From assembly GCF_029855045.1 (NCBI RefSeq), contig NZ_CP123228.1, positions 4,588,001 through 4,652,000 on the forward strand: a stretch of DNA of 64,000 nucleotides, in the 5' to 3' direction. Position 1 is the first letter of the stretch, and each line of letters begins with the position of its first letter. This document shows, in pieces, positions 8,288-16,550 of this stretch. The position numbers and the translations under genes were made by a program. The notes beneath the pieces are model-generated. The model saw only the letters and a list, made by a program, of their open reading frames with translations, ran no database searches and was not told the DNA's origin. This DNA comes from Piscinibacter sp. XHJ-5 (GTDB taxonomy: Bacteria; Pseudomonadota; Gammaproteobacteria; Burkholderiales; Burkholderiaceae_C).

Positions 8288-9556
8288 TCATGCCTCCATC
8301 ACGTCGCGCCAGTAGCGGTACATGCCGCGGATCAGCGTTTCGGTGACCATGTGCTCGGTGTCTTCGACCCCGCGCCCGCCCAGCTCCGCCAGCGTGCGAT
8401 GGAACGGCTTGCTCTCGAAGGCCTGCTGCGAGAACTCGATCACCTCGCCGTCGTCGGCCGACACGAAGCCGGCAGGGCCGAAGAGATTGGCCTGGCGCAG
8501 GCGGCGTTGCGCCATCGCCTCGTCGTCGTCCTCGAAGCCGAAGTGCGTCCAGACGAAATCGAACTGGCCATGGCCGGTGGGCTGGATGTGCCGCGTGGAG
8601 ACGCTGTTGACCTGCTGCTGCAGGATCACGCTGGGGAAGATGGTGGTCATCACCGCCGTGGGGCCTTCCCACCACGGCTCGGGCACGATGTCGAGAAAGC
8701 TCGGGTCGTGCAGCTTCATGCTCTCCTTGAAGCTGGCCACCTGCGTCACCTGCTCCGACTTGCCCGCCGCGCCGCGGGTGGAGATCATGGCCGCGTGGCG
8801 GTGCCTGTCGTCCATGCGCAGCTGCGACTTGTTGTCGGCACGCCAGAGGCCGAAGGTCACGAACCAGGTGTGCAGCAGGCCCGGGTGGTACGGGTCCTTG
8901 ATGTTCTCCTGCATCAGCTTCCAGTTGCCCGGGATGCGCTGGCGGTTGTAGCCGAGCACCTTCAGCTTGCGGCCGTTGAACAGCCGGTCGAAGTAGCGCA
9001 GGATCGTCGGGCCGAGGTAGTCTTCGAAGGGCTCCACCTCGGCGTCGAAGGAGGCGAACACCACCCCGCCGCGCGTGGCGACCTTCAGCTTCGTCAGGCC
9101 GTTCTCCTCCAGCTTGAAGTCGGCCGGCATGCCCCCCAGCATCTCGCCCTCCTGGCGCACGCCACGCCGGAACGGCACGCCGCGCAGGTCACCCTCGATG
9201 CTGTAGTTCCACTGGTGATACGGGCACGTGAAGCCGGTCTTGCGCACGTTGCCGTGGCGCTCGCGGCAGAAGCGCATGCCGCGGTGCGCGCACACGTTCT
9301 CGACGACGTGGATGCGGCCGTCGAGTCCGCGCGTGAGGATCACCGAGCGCTCGCCGATCACCGTGCGCTTGAAGTCGCCCGGCTCGGGGATCTCGGCCTC
9401 CAGGCCCACGTAGCACCAGTGGCCCTTGTAGAAGAAGCGCTCGAGCTCGCGCTGGTAGAGCTCGTCGCTGGTGTAGGCGAGGAACGGAATCTGGTGAGTG
9501 CTCTCGCCCTGCCATTGCGGCTCGCGCGGGAACACGGTGATGGGCTGGCTGCTCAT
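8288..9556 (-). CDS. nagG: salicylate 5-hydroxylase-type large (alpha) subunit
   Basis: A 422-residue Rieske non-heme iron oxygenase. The Rieske ligands are Cys89-x-His91 and Cys111-x2-His114. The catalytic motif Asp221-x2-His224-x4-His229 (DPYHPGLLH) supplies the bridging Asp and two ligands of the mononuclear iron. The likely reaction is NADH- and O2-dependent 5-hydroxylation of salicylate to gentisate, because gentisate dioxygenase and fumarylpyruvate hydrolase genes sit directly upstream in the same operon. Anthranilate or another substituted benzoate cannot be excluded from sequence. An AGGAG precedes ATG 9556. The start overlaps the stop of the hydrolase gene in an ATGA. Confidence 0.87.
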   Translation of the reverse strand: MSSQPITVFPREPQWQGESTHQIPFLAYTSDELYQRELERFFYKGHWCYVGLEAEIPEPGDFKRTVIGERSVILTRGLDGRIHVVENVCAHRGMRFCRERHGNVRKTGFTCPYHQWNYSIEGDLRGVPFRRGVRQEGEMLGGMPADFKLEENGLTKLKVATRGGVVFASFDAEVEPFEDYLGPTILRYFDRLFNGRKLKVLGYNRQRIPGNWKLMQENIKDPYHPGLLHTWFVTFGLWRADNKSQLRMDDRHRHAAMISTRGAAGKSEQVTQVASFKESMKLHDPSFLDIVPEPWWEGPTAVMTTIFPSVILQQQVNSVSTRHIQPTGHGQFDFVWTHFGFEDDDEAMAQRRLRQANLFGPAGFVSADDGEVIEFSQQAFESKPFHRTLAELGGRGVEDTEHMVTETLIRGMYRYWRDVMEA

Positions 9557-10278
9557 GCGGGTCTCCTGGGTTCTTCGACGTGGCCCTGGCTCACCACGAC
9601 CCGGATTCCATCCAGGCCGTCGATGGCGCCCTGCATCACGTCGCCCGGCAGCACCGCATTCACGCCTTCGGGCGTGCCGGTCATGATCAAGTCTCCGGGC
9701 TCGAGCTCTTCGTATGCCGACAGGTACGCGATGCACTCGGAAACCGACCAGATCAGCTTGGAGATGTCCGACGATTGCCGCGCCTGTCCGTTCACCGTCA
9801 GCGTGATCGCGCCGTTGGCGGGATGACCGATATCGCAAGCGCGCCGCAGCGGGCCGATCGGCGCCGAATGCGCGAACGACTTGCCGAACTCCCATGGCCG
9901 GCCCTTGTCGCGCGCCTCCAGTTGCAGGTCGCGCCGCGTCATGTCGAGCCCCACCGCGTAGCCGTACACGTGCTCCAGCGCATCGGCCACCGCGATGTCG
10001 CGGCCTCCGTCTGCGATGGCGACCACCAGCTCGATCTCGTGGTGGTAATTGGCCGTCTTGCGCGGATACGGCACCGCGGGATCGCGCGACGCGTCGATCA
10101 CCGCGCCGGACGGCTTCATGAAGAAGAACGGCGGCTCGCGGTCCGGGTCCTTGCCCATCTCTCGCGCATGTGCGGCGTAGTTGCGGCCGACGCAGAAGAC
10201 GCGGTTGACGGGAAAGCGCTCGTGGCGTCCGGCGACAGTGAGCGTGTGCAGCGGTGGAACCGCAACGGCATGGTCCAT
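9553..10278 (-). CDS. nagK: fumarylpyruvate hydrolase-like FAH-family enzyme
   Basis: A 241-residue fumarylacetoacetate-hydrolase-family enzyme. The metal-site motifs are present: HHEIELVVAI (two Glu ligands), the VGLDMTRRDLQ stretch and the C-terminal MTGTPEGVNAV. In gentisate catabolism this enzyme (NagK) splits fumarylpyruvate into fumarate and pyruvate. The N-terminal CVGRNYAAHAREMG motif matches the short FAH subgroup. ATG 10278 gives the usual family length. The gene lies between gentisate dioxygenase and the hydroxylase subunits. Confidence 0.85.
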   Translation of the reverse strand: MDHAVAVPPLHTLTVAGRHERFPVNRVFCVGRNYAAHAREMGKDPDREPPFFFMKPSGAVIDASRDPAVPYPRKTANYHHEIELVVAIADGGRDIAVADALEHVYGYAVGLDMTRRDLQLEARDKGRPWEFGKSFAHSAPIGPLRRACDIGHPANGAITLTVNGQARQSSDISKLIWSVSECIAYLSAYEELEPGDLIMTGTPEGVNAVLPGDVMQGAIDGLDGIRVVVSQGHVEEPRRPA

Positions 10279-10309
10279 GGCAAGTCGTGTCCGGTTGAAG
10301 GAGAAGCGG

Positions 10310-11356
10310 TCAGAGCCTTTGCTCGCGCCACAGGCCGAGCGCCTGCTGCACGGGGCGGTCGGAATAGCTGAAGAGCAGCGTGTCGCGTCCGGCATGCAGG
10401 CGCAGCGTGTGCCACGAAGGGACGACGAGCACATCGTTCTCGGCGAAGCGCAGCACCTGTTCGCCGACGATGGCCTCGCCTTCGCCTTCGAGGCAGACGT
10501 AGACGGTGCCGTCGGTGCTGCGGTACGGCTGCGTGTCGAAGCCCGAGGGAAGCCACTGTGCAAAGGCGCCCATGGTAGGCATGGGCGACGCGCCGGTGGC
10601 GGGGTTGACGAAGCGCTGCTTGAAGCCGAGGTGCGGATCCGGCGTGCCGCCGGCGATGGCCCTCAGCGCGGCCCGCGTGCGCTCGTACGGATACACGAAC
10701 ACCCGCGTGGGCTCTTGCGGCGCGGGATGGAAATCCACCGGCACCATGTTCGAGCCATAGCGCGCCAGTGCATCGCCTTCGGGGCGCAGCGGCTGCTGCA
10801 CCGCCTGCTCGGTCTTCTCGGCGAAGCCCGCGTCGAGGAAGCGCACCAGCGGAATGTCCAGCCCGTCCAGCCACACCACCGGCTGCTCGCCCGGATTGCC
10901 GTGGTCGTGCCAGGTCCATGCCGGCGTGATGATGAAGTCGCCGCGGCGCATCGTCGTGCGCTCGCCATCGACGGCGGTGTAGGCGCCTTCGCCGTCGAGC
11001 ACCAGCCGCAGCGCGGATTGCGCGTGGCGGTGCGCCGGCGCCACCTCGCCGGGCAGGATGAGCTGCAGCCCGGCATACAGCGACTGCGTGATGCAGGACT
11101 GGCCGCGCAGCGCCGGGTTCTCCAGGACGAGCACGCGGCGCTCGGCCTCCTCGGCACTGATCAGGCGTCCCGCCTCCATCACCTGGTCGCGCACTTCGGC
11201 ATAACGCCACAGCGCCGGTGCAGCCGGAGAGCGCGGCGCCGGAGGCACCAGCGCGCCCAGAACCTCCCACAGCGGCGTCATGCTGTGGCGGCCTATGCGG
11301 TCGTAGTAGTCGCGGCGCTCGCGCGCGGCGTCCGGCGAAAGAACGGCAGCGGCCAT
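10310..11356 (-). CDS. nagI: gentisate 1,2-dioxygenase
   Basis: A 348-residue bicupin ring-cleavage dioxygenase. The first cupin carries the iron ligands in APAHRHAQSA (His109 and His111), with a third His near residue 150 in TPAWTWHDHGNP. The second cupin (near residue 280, TDGTVYVCLEGEG, and VPSWHTLRLHAG) has lost most ligands, as is usual in the family. It oxidatively opens gentisate to maleylpyruvate. The start at 11356 is 5 bp after the reductase stop, with more open frame upstream that belongs to that gene's antisense. It is the key enzyme identifying the pathway. Confidence 0.9.
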   Translation of the reverse strand: MAAAVLSPDAARERRDYYDRIGRHSMTPLWEVLGALVPPAPRSPAAPALWRYAEVRDQVMEAGRLISAEEAERRVLVLENPALRGQSCITQSLYAGLQLILPGEVAPAHRHAQSALRLVLDGEGAYTAVDGERTTMRRGDFIITPAWTWHDHGNPGEQPVVWLDGLDIPLVRFLDAGFAEKTEQAVQQPLRPEGDALARYGSNMVPVDFHPAPQEPTRVFVYPYERTRAALRAIAGGTPDPHLGFKQRFVNPATGASPMPTMGAFAQWLPSGFDTQPYRSTDGTVYVCLEGEGEAIVGEQVLRFAENDVLVVPSWHTLRLHAGRDTLLFSYSDRPVQQALGLWREQRL

Positions 11357-11360
11357 GGCT

Positions 11361-12347
11361 TCAGGTTCCCTGGGTGTAGAAGGCGTCGGCATGGATGCGC
11401 TCGGGCGCGATCCCCTTTCGCTTGGCAAGCAGCGTGGCGGCTTCGACCATGGGCGGCGAGCCGCAGAGGTAGGCGCGCCAGCCGTCGAGCGCGGGCAGGT
11501 CGGCATCGATCGCGTCGGTGACCAGTCCGGTGCGATGCCCGCCCGCGTCGCCGCCGGCGGTCACCACCACATGCAGGTGCAGGCAGGGATGGCGATGCTG
11601 CAGCTCATGCAGCCAGGACAGCCCGTAGATGTCGCGCGGCGAGCGCACGCCGAAGTACAGATGGATCGGGTTGGCCATTCCCTCGACCAGCGCGCCGCGA
11701 AGGATGGACAGGATGGGCGCGAGCCCGGTGCCGCCGGCCACGCACAGCATGGGACCATCGTGCTGCCGCCTCAGGTAGGCCGAGCCCAGGGGTCCGCTGA
11801 CGCGCACCGCGTCCCCGGGCTTCAACGTCTCGGCGATGTAGCCGCTGACCCGCCCGCCTGGCACCCGCCGCACGTGGAACTCGAGCGTGCCGTCGCCCGC
11901 GAGCCCGGCCATCGAATAGGGCCGCACATGCTCGGGCGTCAACTGCAGCTGCGCGTACTGCCCCGGCGAGAACGCCAGCGGCTTCGCCGGCTCGAGCACC
12001 AGCCGCCGGATGTCGTGCGTCATGTCTTCCAGGCGGGCCACCCTCGCCTTCACGATGCGCGCCGGGTGCACGACGATCTCGTCGGGCTCGGGAATCTCGA
12101 TCGCGCACGGCTCGGTGAGATAGGTCTGGCACGCGAGCACGAAGCGCGCCTCGGCGTCCAGCGGACGCTGCAGCTCCTGGCCGCCGTCGAGCACGTCGCC
12201 TGCGATCACCTTGCAGCGGCAAGTGCCGCAGCGGCCGGCCATGCAGCTGTACGACATCGGCACTTGGTGCTCGCGCAGCGCCTCCAGCAGGTTCACGCCG
12301 GGCTGCACGTGAAGCACGCGCTGCAGGGGATGGATGGTGACTTCCAT
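11361..12347 (-). CDS. nagAa: NAD(P)H:ferredoxin reductase with N-terminal plant-type [2Fe-2S] domain
   Basis: A 328-residue electron-transfer protein and the first gene of the minus-strand operon. The [2Fe-2S] cluster ligands are Cys35, Cys40, Cys43 and Cys73. An FAD motif (RPYSMAG, about residue 145) and an NAD-binding [13 protein letters not shown] loop follow, with a C-terminal [10 protein letters not shown]. This matches the NagAa/NdoR reductase class that takes electrons from NAD(P)H and passes them to a Rieske ferredoxin. It starts 73 bp from the divergent LysR gene. Confidence 0.88.
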   Translation of the reverse strand: MEVTIHPLQRVLHVQPGVNLLEALREHQVPMSYSCMAGRCGTCRCKVIAGDVLDGGQELQRPLDAEARFVLACQTYLTEPCAIEIPEPDEIVVHPARIVKARVARLEDMTHDIRRLVLEPAKPLAFSPGQYAQLQLTPEHVRPYSMAGLAGDGTLEFHVRRVPGGRVSGYIAETLKPGDAVRVSGPLGSAYLRRQHDGPMLCVAGGTGLAPILSILRGALVEGMANPIHLYFGVRSPRDIYGLSWLHELQHRHPCLHLHVVVTAGGDAGGHRTGLVTDAIDADLPALDGWRAYLCGSPPMVEAATLLAKRKGIAPERIHADAFYTQGT

Positions 12348-12419
12348 GGAGAGTCATCATCGGCATCGGCGCCCGATCAGCCAATAGAATCAGTTGAATA
12401 CAGCACATCACCAAATGAA
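12348..12419. promoter_or_regulatory. divergent promoter/operator between nagAa and nagR
   Basis: This 72-bp gap separates the reductase and LysR genes and is noticeably AT-richer than its surroundings. Two similar motifs lie about 18 bp apart: ATCAGTTGAATA (12389-12400) and ATCACCAAATGAA (12407-12419). On the minus strand these read TATTCAACTGAT and TTCATTTGGTGAT, resembling the ATTCA...TGAT pattern reported for NahR/NagR sites. The site would serve both the catabolic operon and autoregulation of the LysR gene. No confident -10/-35 pair was assigned. Confidence 0.5.
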
Positions 12420-13343
12420 ATGGAGGCGTCGGTGCAGCTGCAGGACATCGACCTCAACCTGCTGGTGCTGTTCAACCAGCTGCTCGTCGAGCGGCGCGTC
12501 TCCAAGGTCGCCGAGAACCTGGGCCTCACGCAGCCGGCGGTCAGCAACTCATTGGCGCGCCTGCGCAAGCTGCTCGGCGACGAGCTGTTCCTGCGCACGC
12601 CCACGGGCATGCAACCCACGCCCTTTGCCGAGCAGCTGGCCGAGCCGGTCGCCTACGCGCTAGGCATGATCCACAGCGCGCTCAACCAGCGCAGCACCTT
12701 CGATCCGGCGAGCAGCACCCGCTCGTTCACCATCGGCATGACCGACATCGGCGAGATCTACTTCCTGCCCGCGCTGATGGACAGCCTGCGCCGGCAGGCG
12801 CCAGGCGTCTCGCTGAGCACCGTGCGCAACACGGCGGTGAACCTGAAGGACGAGATGGAGGCCGGCAAGGTCGACCTGGCGATCGGGCTGCTGCCGCAGC
12901 TCAAGGCCGGCTTCTTCCAGCGGCGGCTGTTCCGCCAGCGCTACGTGTGCCTGTTCCGCCAGGGACACCGGCTCGACAGGAAGAAGATGTCGCTGGCCGA
13001 GTTCTCGGCGGCGGAGCACCTGGTGGTCGTGTCCCCGGGAACCGGTCACGGCAAGGTCGACGAGCTGCTCGAGCGCAGCGGCATCGAGCGCCGCGTGCGC
13101 CTGACGGTGCCGCACTTCGTCGCCATCGGCCACATCCTGCAGGCCACCGACCTGGTGGCGACGGTGCCCGAACGCCTCGCGCAGCGAATGACCGCGCCCT
13201 TCGGCCTGACCTACGTGGCGCACCCGGCCAAGCTGCCGGAGGTGGCGATCAACGTGTTCTGGCACGCCAAGTTCCACCGCACGCCGGACAGCCAGTGGCT
13301 GCGCACGCTGGTATTCGACACCTTCGTCGACGACGCGCGGTGA
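12420..13343 (+). CDS. nagR: LysR-family regulator, NagR/NahR/DntR-like
   Basis: A 307-residue LysR protein. The N-terminal helix-turn-helix (DIDLNLLVLFNQLL, LTQPAVSNSLARLR) is followed by a ligand domain. The sequence resembles NagR/NahR/DntR closely, including SFTIGMTDIGEIYFLPAL, GLLPQLKAGFFQRRLFRQRYVC and the ending HPAKLPEVAINVFWHAK. Those regulators activate naphthalene and salicylate genes with salicylate as inducer. The gene is divergent from the salicylate/gentisate operon, the usual arrangement. ATG 12420 is chosen; GTG 12432 is possible. Salicylate as effector is inferred from family and context. Confidence 0.9.
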   Translation: MEASVQLQDIDLNLLVLFNQLLVERRVSKVAENLGLTQPAVSNSLARLRKLLGDELFLRTPTGMQPTPFAEQLAEPVAYALGMIHSALNQRSTFDPASSTRSFTIGMTDIGEIYFLPALMDSLRRQAPGVSLSTVRNTAVNLKDEMEAGKVDLAIGLLPQLKAGFFQRRLFRQRYVCLFRQGHRLDRKKMSLAEFSAAEHLVVVSPGTGHGKVDELLERSGIERRVRLTVPHFVAIGHILQATDLVATVPERLAQRMTAPFGLTYVAHPAKLPEVAINVFWHAKFHRTPDSQWLRTLVFDTFVDDAR

Positions 13344-13358
13344 AGCGCGTCCGCGGCA

Positions 13359-14594
13359 TCACCGCGGCATGCGAGTCCGCGCCCGCTTGGCGAGCTCGAT
13401 CTTCGCGATCGCGTTGCGATGCACCTCGTCGGGGCCGTCGACGATGCGCACGGTGCGCTGGTGGGCGTAGGCCTCGGCAAGCCAGAAGTCCTGGCTGACG
13501 CCCGCGGCGCCGTGAGCCTGGATCGCCCAGTCGACCACCTTGCACGACACGTTGGGCGCGACGACCTTGATCATCGCGATCTCCGCCTTCGCGGCCTTGT
13601 TGCCCACGGTGTCCATCATGTGCGCGGCATTGAGCGTGAGAAGCCGCGCCTGGTCGATCAGGCAGCGAGACTCGGCGATGCGCTCGTGCCAGATGGACTG
13701 CTCGGCCAGCGGCCGGCCGAAGGCGATGCGCTGCTGCAGGCGGTCGACCATCATCTCGAGCGCGCGCTCGGCCGCGCCGATGGAGCGCATGCAGTGGTGG
13801 ATGCGTCCCGGCCCCAGCCGTCCCTGCGCGATCTCGAAACCGCGGCCCTCGCCGAGCAGGATGTTCGAGAGCGGCACGCGCACGTTGTCGAGCACTACTT
13901 CCATGTGGCCGTGCGGCGCGTCGTCGTAGTTGAACACCGTCAGCGGCCGCACCACGGTCACGCCCGGCGTGTCGCGCGGCACCAGCACCATCGACTGCTG
14001 CTGGTGCCGCGGCGCATCCGGCTCGGTCTTGCCCATCACGATGAAGATGGCGCAGCGCGGGTTGCCGGCGCCGGAGCTGAACCACTTGCGGCCGTTGATG
14101 ACGTACTCGTCGCCGTCACGGCGGATGCTGCACTGGATGTTGGTGGCGTCCGACGATGCGACCGCCGGCTCGGTCATCAGGAAGGCGGATCGGATCTCGC
14201 CGGCCAGCAGCGGTTCGAGCCACCGCTGCTTCTGCGCGTCGGTGGCGTAGCGCTCCAGCGTCTCCATGTTGCCGGTGTCGGGCGCCGAGCAGTTGAACAC
14301 CTCGCTGGACCAGGTGACGCGCCCCATCAGCTCGCACAGCGGGGCGTAGTCGAGGTTGGAGATGCCGCCGTGGCCCTTGTACGGATGCGGCAGGAACATG
14401 TTCCACAGCCCGGCGCCCCGTGCGACGACCTTCAGCTCGTCGACCACCGGCACCGGCTGCCACGGGTTCCCGGCGCGCCGCAGCGCGTCCATCTCGCGCG
14501 CGTGGCGCTCTTCATTGGGATAGATGTGCTGCTCGAAGAACGCGTTCAGGCGGTCGAGCAGCTCGCGGGTCTTGCTGGAGTGTTCGGTCAGCAT
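13359..14594 (-). CDS. acyl-CoA dehydrogenase family protein
   Basis: A 411-residue FAD flavoenzyme that would introduce an alpha-beta double bond in an acyl-CoA. The N-terminal helical domain, the middle beta domain ([27 protein letters not shown]) and the C-terminal four-helix domain ([31 protein letters not shown]) are all present. The length and the [13 protein letters not shown] ending fit the ACAD10/11-like bacterial subgroup. The chain length of the substrate cannot be told. The gene is convergent with the LysR gene, with 15 bp between stops, and is not obviously part of the gentisate operon. Confidence 0.87.
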   Translation of the reverse strand: MLTEHSSKTRELLDRLNAFFEQHIYPNEERHAREMDALRRAGNPWQPVPVVDELKVVARGAGLWNMFLPHPYKGHGGISNLDYAPLCELMGRVTWSSEVFNCSAPDTGNMETLERYATDAQKQRWLEPLLAGEIRSAFLMTEPAVASSDATNIQCSIRRDGDEYVINGRKWFSSGAGNPRCAIFIVMGKTEPDAPRHQQQSMVLVPRDTPGVTVVRPLTVFNYDDAPHGHMEVVLDNVRVPLSNILLGEGRGFEIAQGRLGPGRIHHCMRSIGAAERALEMMVDRLQQRIAFGRPLAEQSIWHERIAESRCLIDQARLLTLNAAHMMDTVGNKAAKAEIAMIKVVAPNVSCKVVDWAIQAHGAAGVSQDFWLAEAYAHQRTVRIVDGPDEVHRNAIAKIELAKRARTRMPR

Positions 14595-14702
14595 CGTGTC
14601 TCTCCGTCGGGTGAGGCACGATTGAACCACCGCGAGCCGCGTTGCGCGGTCGCCTAGGCGACGATGCCTTCTCAGGAGCGCGCGACGAAACCCTCACCCC
14701 GA

Positions 14703-14777
14703 CCCTCTCCCGCGAGCGGGAGAGGGAGAGCATCAGTTCCGGGGCAACACGTCGGATCTCTCCCGCGGGCGGGAGAG
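14703..14777. repeat. pair of CTCTCCCGC-type intergenic palindromes
   Basis: Two related hairpin-forming palindromes lie in the 200-bp gap between the SDR and acyl-CoA dehydrogenase genes. The first (14703-14726) has perfect 11-bp arms, CCCTCTCCCGC and GCGGGAGAGGG, around a GA centre. The second (14758-14777) has 9-bp arms, CTCTCCCGC and GCGGGAGAG, around GG. Similar units occur at 21457-21484 and 28189-28214. They behave like REP-type extragenic repeats and may also act as transcription terminators or mRNA 3'-end stabilisers. No T-tract follows, so a classical intrinsic terminator is doubtful. Confidence 0.75.
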
Positions 14778-14794
14778 GGAACGCAAGCCTTGCC

Positions 14795-15856
14795 TCACTG
14801 CCGGGACTTCCCCGGCGGTGACGGGTCTTGCTCGCGCGCGCTGTCGCGCGGCTCGGTGCCCGCGCCCTCGGTCCCGATGTCTTCTTCCGCGGCGGGGGAT
14901 CCTCCGGTGACGCCCGCGGACGAGCGGTCGGGCGGCACTTGCTTGGTCGAATCGTCGTTGCGCCTTTCGGCGTCGTCGCGAGGCTGGGTCGGATTCATGA
15001 TGCGCTCCGGTTGCGACAGTGGTGCAGCAAACGACGCGCCCGATCCCGTGGCACCTTGAGGGCCCGCCTCGGCCAGGCGCCGGCGCAGCGTCGGCAGCCC
15101 GACACCCGTCGCCTCGAAGCCGCCGTCGACCGCCACCACCTGGCCGTTGATGAAGCTGGCGGCGTCGCTGCACAGGAAGCCGACGGTTTCGGCCATTTCT
15201 TCCACCGTGCCGTAGCGGCCCTGGGGAATCGCGTCGTGGTAGTCGGAACGGATGGCCACGCTGTGCACGAGCTTGGCCATCTCGGTCTCGACGGGTCCCG
15301 GCGCGACGACATTGACGCGCACCCCGACGTTGCCGAGCTCCACGGCGTACTGCTTCGACATCTGGATGAGCGCGGCCTTGCTGGTGCCGTACGCGACCCG
15401 CAGCGTGCTGGCCCGCAAGCCGGAGATCGACGCGATGTTGACGATCGCTCCGCCCCGGCCGGCCATCAAGGCGCCGAACGCTTGCGTGCACAGGAACGCC
15501 CCGTCGAGGTTGGTGGCCATGACCTCGCGCCATTCCGCGAAAGAGGTCTCCAGCGCCGGCTTGAAGACCGCCACGCCGGCGTTGTTGACCAGCGCATCGA
15601 CGCGGCCGAACCTCGCCATCACTTCCGAGGCGGCCCTCGCGACCTGCGTCGGGTCGGACACATCGCCATGCACGCCGATGAGGTCATCGGGCCTGGCCAG
15701 CTCGCGGACCGCACGGTCGAGCGTGGGCTGATCCCTGTCCAGCAGCACGACCCGGTGGCCATGGCGCAGGAACCACTCGCCGATCGCCCGGCCGATGCCG
15801 CGGGCGCCTCCCGTCACGACGGCGACTCGACCAGGGGAAGCAGTGTTCGTGGTCAT
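14795..15856 (-). CDS. short-chain dehydrogenase/reductase with a polar C-terminal extension
   Basis: A 353-residue frame. The first 260 or so residues are a classical SDR: the NAD(P) motif TGGARGIGRAI, NNAG, and the catalytic Ser-Tyr-Lys set (ASISGL... VAYGTSKAA). The fold ends with NGQVVAVDGGFEATG. The remaining 95 or so residues are polar, Pro/Asp/Glu-rich and unlike SDRs. An internal ATG at 14998 with a good GGAG site could start a separate 67-residue protein in the same frame. The substrate is unknown. The gene probably does not belong to the acyl-CoA dehydrogenase transcription unit because the palindromes lie between them. Confidence 0.85.
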   Translation of the reverse strand: MTTNTASPGRVAVVTGGARGIGRAIGEWFLRHGHRVVLLDRDQPTLDRAVRELARPDDLIGVHGDVSDPTQVARAASEVMARFGRVDALVNNAGVAVFKPALETSFAEWREVMATNLDGAFLCTQAFGALMAGRGGAIVNIASISGLRASTLRVAYGTSKAALIQMSKQYAVELGNVGVRVNVVAPGPVETEMAKLVHSVAIRSDYHDAIPQGRYGTVEEMAETVGFLCSDAASFINGQVVAVDGGFEATGVGLPTLRRRLAEAGPQGATGSGASFAAPLSQPERIMNPTQPRDDAERRNDDSTKQVPPDRSSAGVTGGSPAAEEDIGTEGAGTEPRDSAREQDPSPPGKSRQ

Positions 15857-15917
15857 CCGATGAAGTCCTCCGAGCCGCGAGCCCATTCCGGCGGGCTCCT
15901 GTCGCGCAGGCCGATGC

Positions 15918-16550
15918 TCACAGCGACATCGACGGACGCTGCGCCATCAGCGCACGCCAGCGCAGCACATGCGGGTGCTGCTCGCCCGGCTTGACCCTCA
16001 CCACGCGCGCGAAGTCGACCGCCACCACCGCGGTGATGTCCGCCACGCTGAAACCATCGGCGGCGACGAAGTCGCGGCCGGCAAGACGCTCGTTCAGCGT
16101 GATGAAGAACTGCTGCAGCCTCGCGAGGCCGCGCTGCGCCAGCTCGGGGATCTGCCGGTAGTCGTCGGGCCCCGGCAAGGCCCGGTTCGCCATGGCCGGA
16201 GAGCTGTTGCGCATCGCCTCGGCAATGGCCATCAGCCCTTCGAATTCGATGCGCCAGTTCCAGCTCGCGATCTCCGCCTTCTGCTGCGGCGTGTCCCCCA
16301 GCAGCGTCGGCTGCGGATAGCGTGCCTCGAGGTACGCCGTGATGGCCGCGTTGTCGGTCAGCAGCAGGCCTTCGTCCGTGCGCAGCGCCGGCACCGTGCA
16401 TTGCGGGTTCACCTGGCGATAGGCGTCGCCCAGCTGCTCGCCGCTTCTCAGGTCGACCTGGATCGTCTCGTGGACGACGCCCTTCTCGGCCAGCAGGATG
16501 CGGGCACGCCGCGGGCTCGGCGCGGTGGCGCAGTCGTAGAGGGTGATCAT
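15918..16550 (-). CDS. glutathione S-transferase family protein
   Basis: A 210-residue protein with an N-terminal thioredoxin-like domain (MITLYDCATAPSPRRARILL, then the glutathione-binding TVPAL cis-Pro and LTDNAAITAYLE) and an all-helical C-terminal domain. It starts with an ATGA overlap on the stop of the yghU-like gene, so the two are translationally coupled. The zeta-class SSCxxR motif expected of a maleylpyruvate isomerase is not present. Use in the nearby gentisate pathway is therefore not supported. Detoxification or thiol transfer is more likely. Confidence 0.82.
   Translation of the reverse strand: MITLYDCATAPSPRRARILLAEKGVVHETIQVDLRSGEQLGDAYRQVNPQCTVPALRTDEGLLLTDNAAITAYLEARYPQPTLLGDTPQQKAEIASWNWRIEFEGLMAIAEAMRNSSPAMANRALPGPDDYRQIPELAQRGLARLQQFFITLNERLAGRDFVAADGFSVADITAVVAVDFARVVRVKPGEQHPHVLRWRALMAQRPSMSL

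Noticed and set aside
14703..14782. Possible CRISPR array
   Set aside because: Only two repeats, each itself palindromic, with about 31 bp between and no cas genes. They are better explained as REP-like palindromes.
15918..16550. Maleylpyruvate isomerase for the gentisate pathway
   Set aside because: It is a glutathione transferase but lacks the zeta-class SSCxxR motif, and is coupled to yghU rather than to the nag genes.
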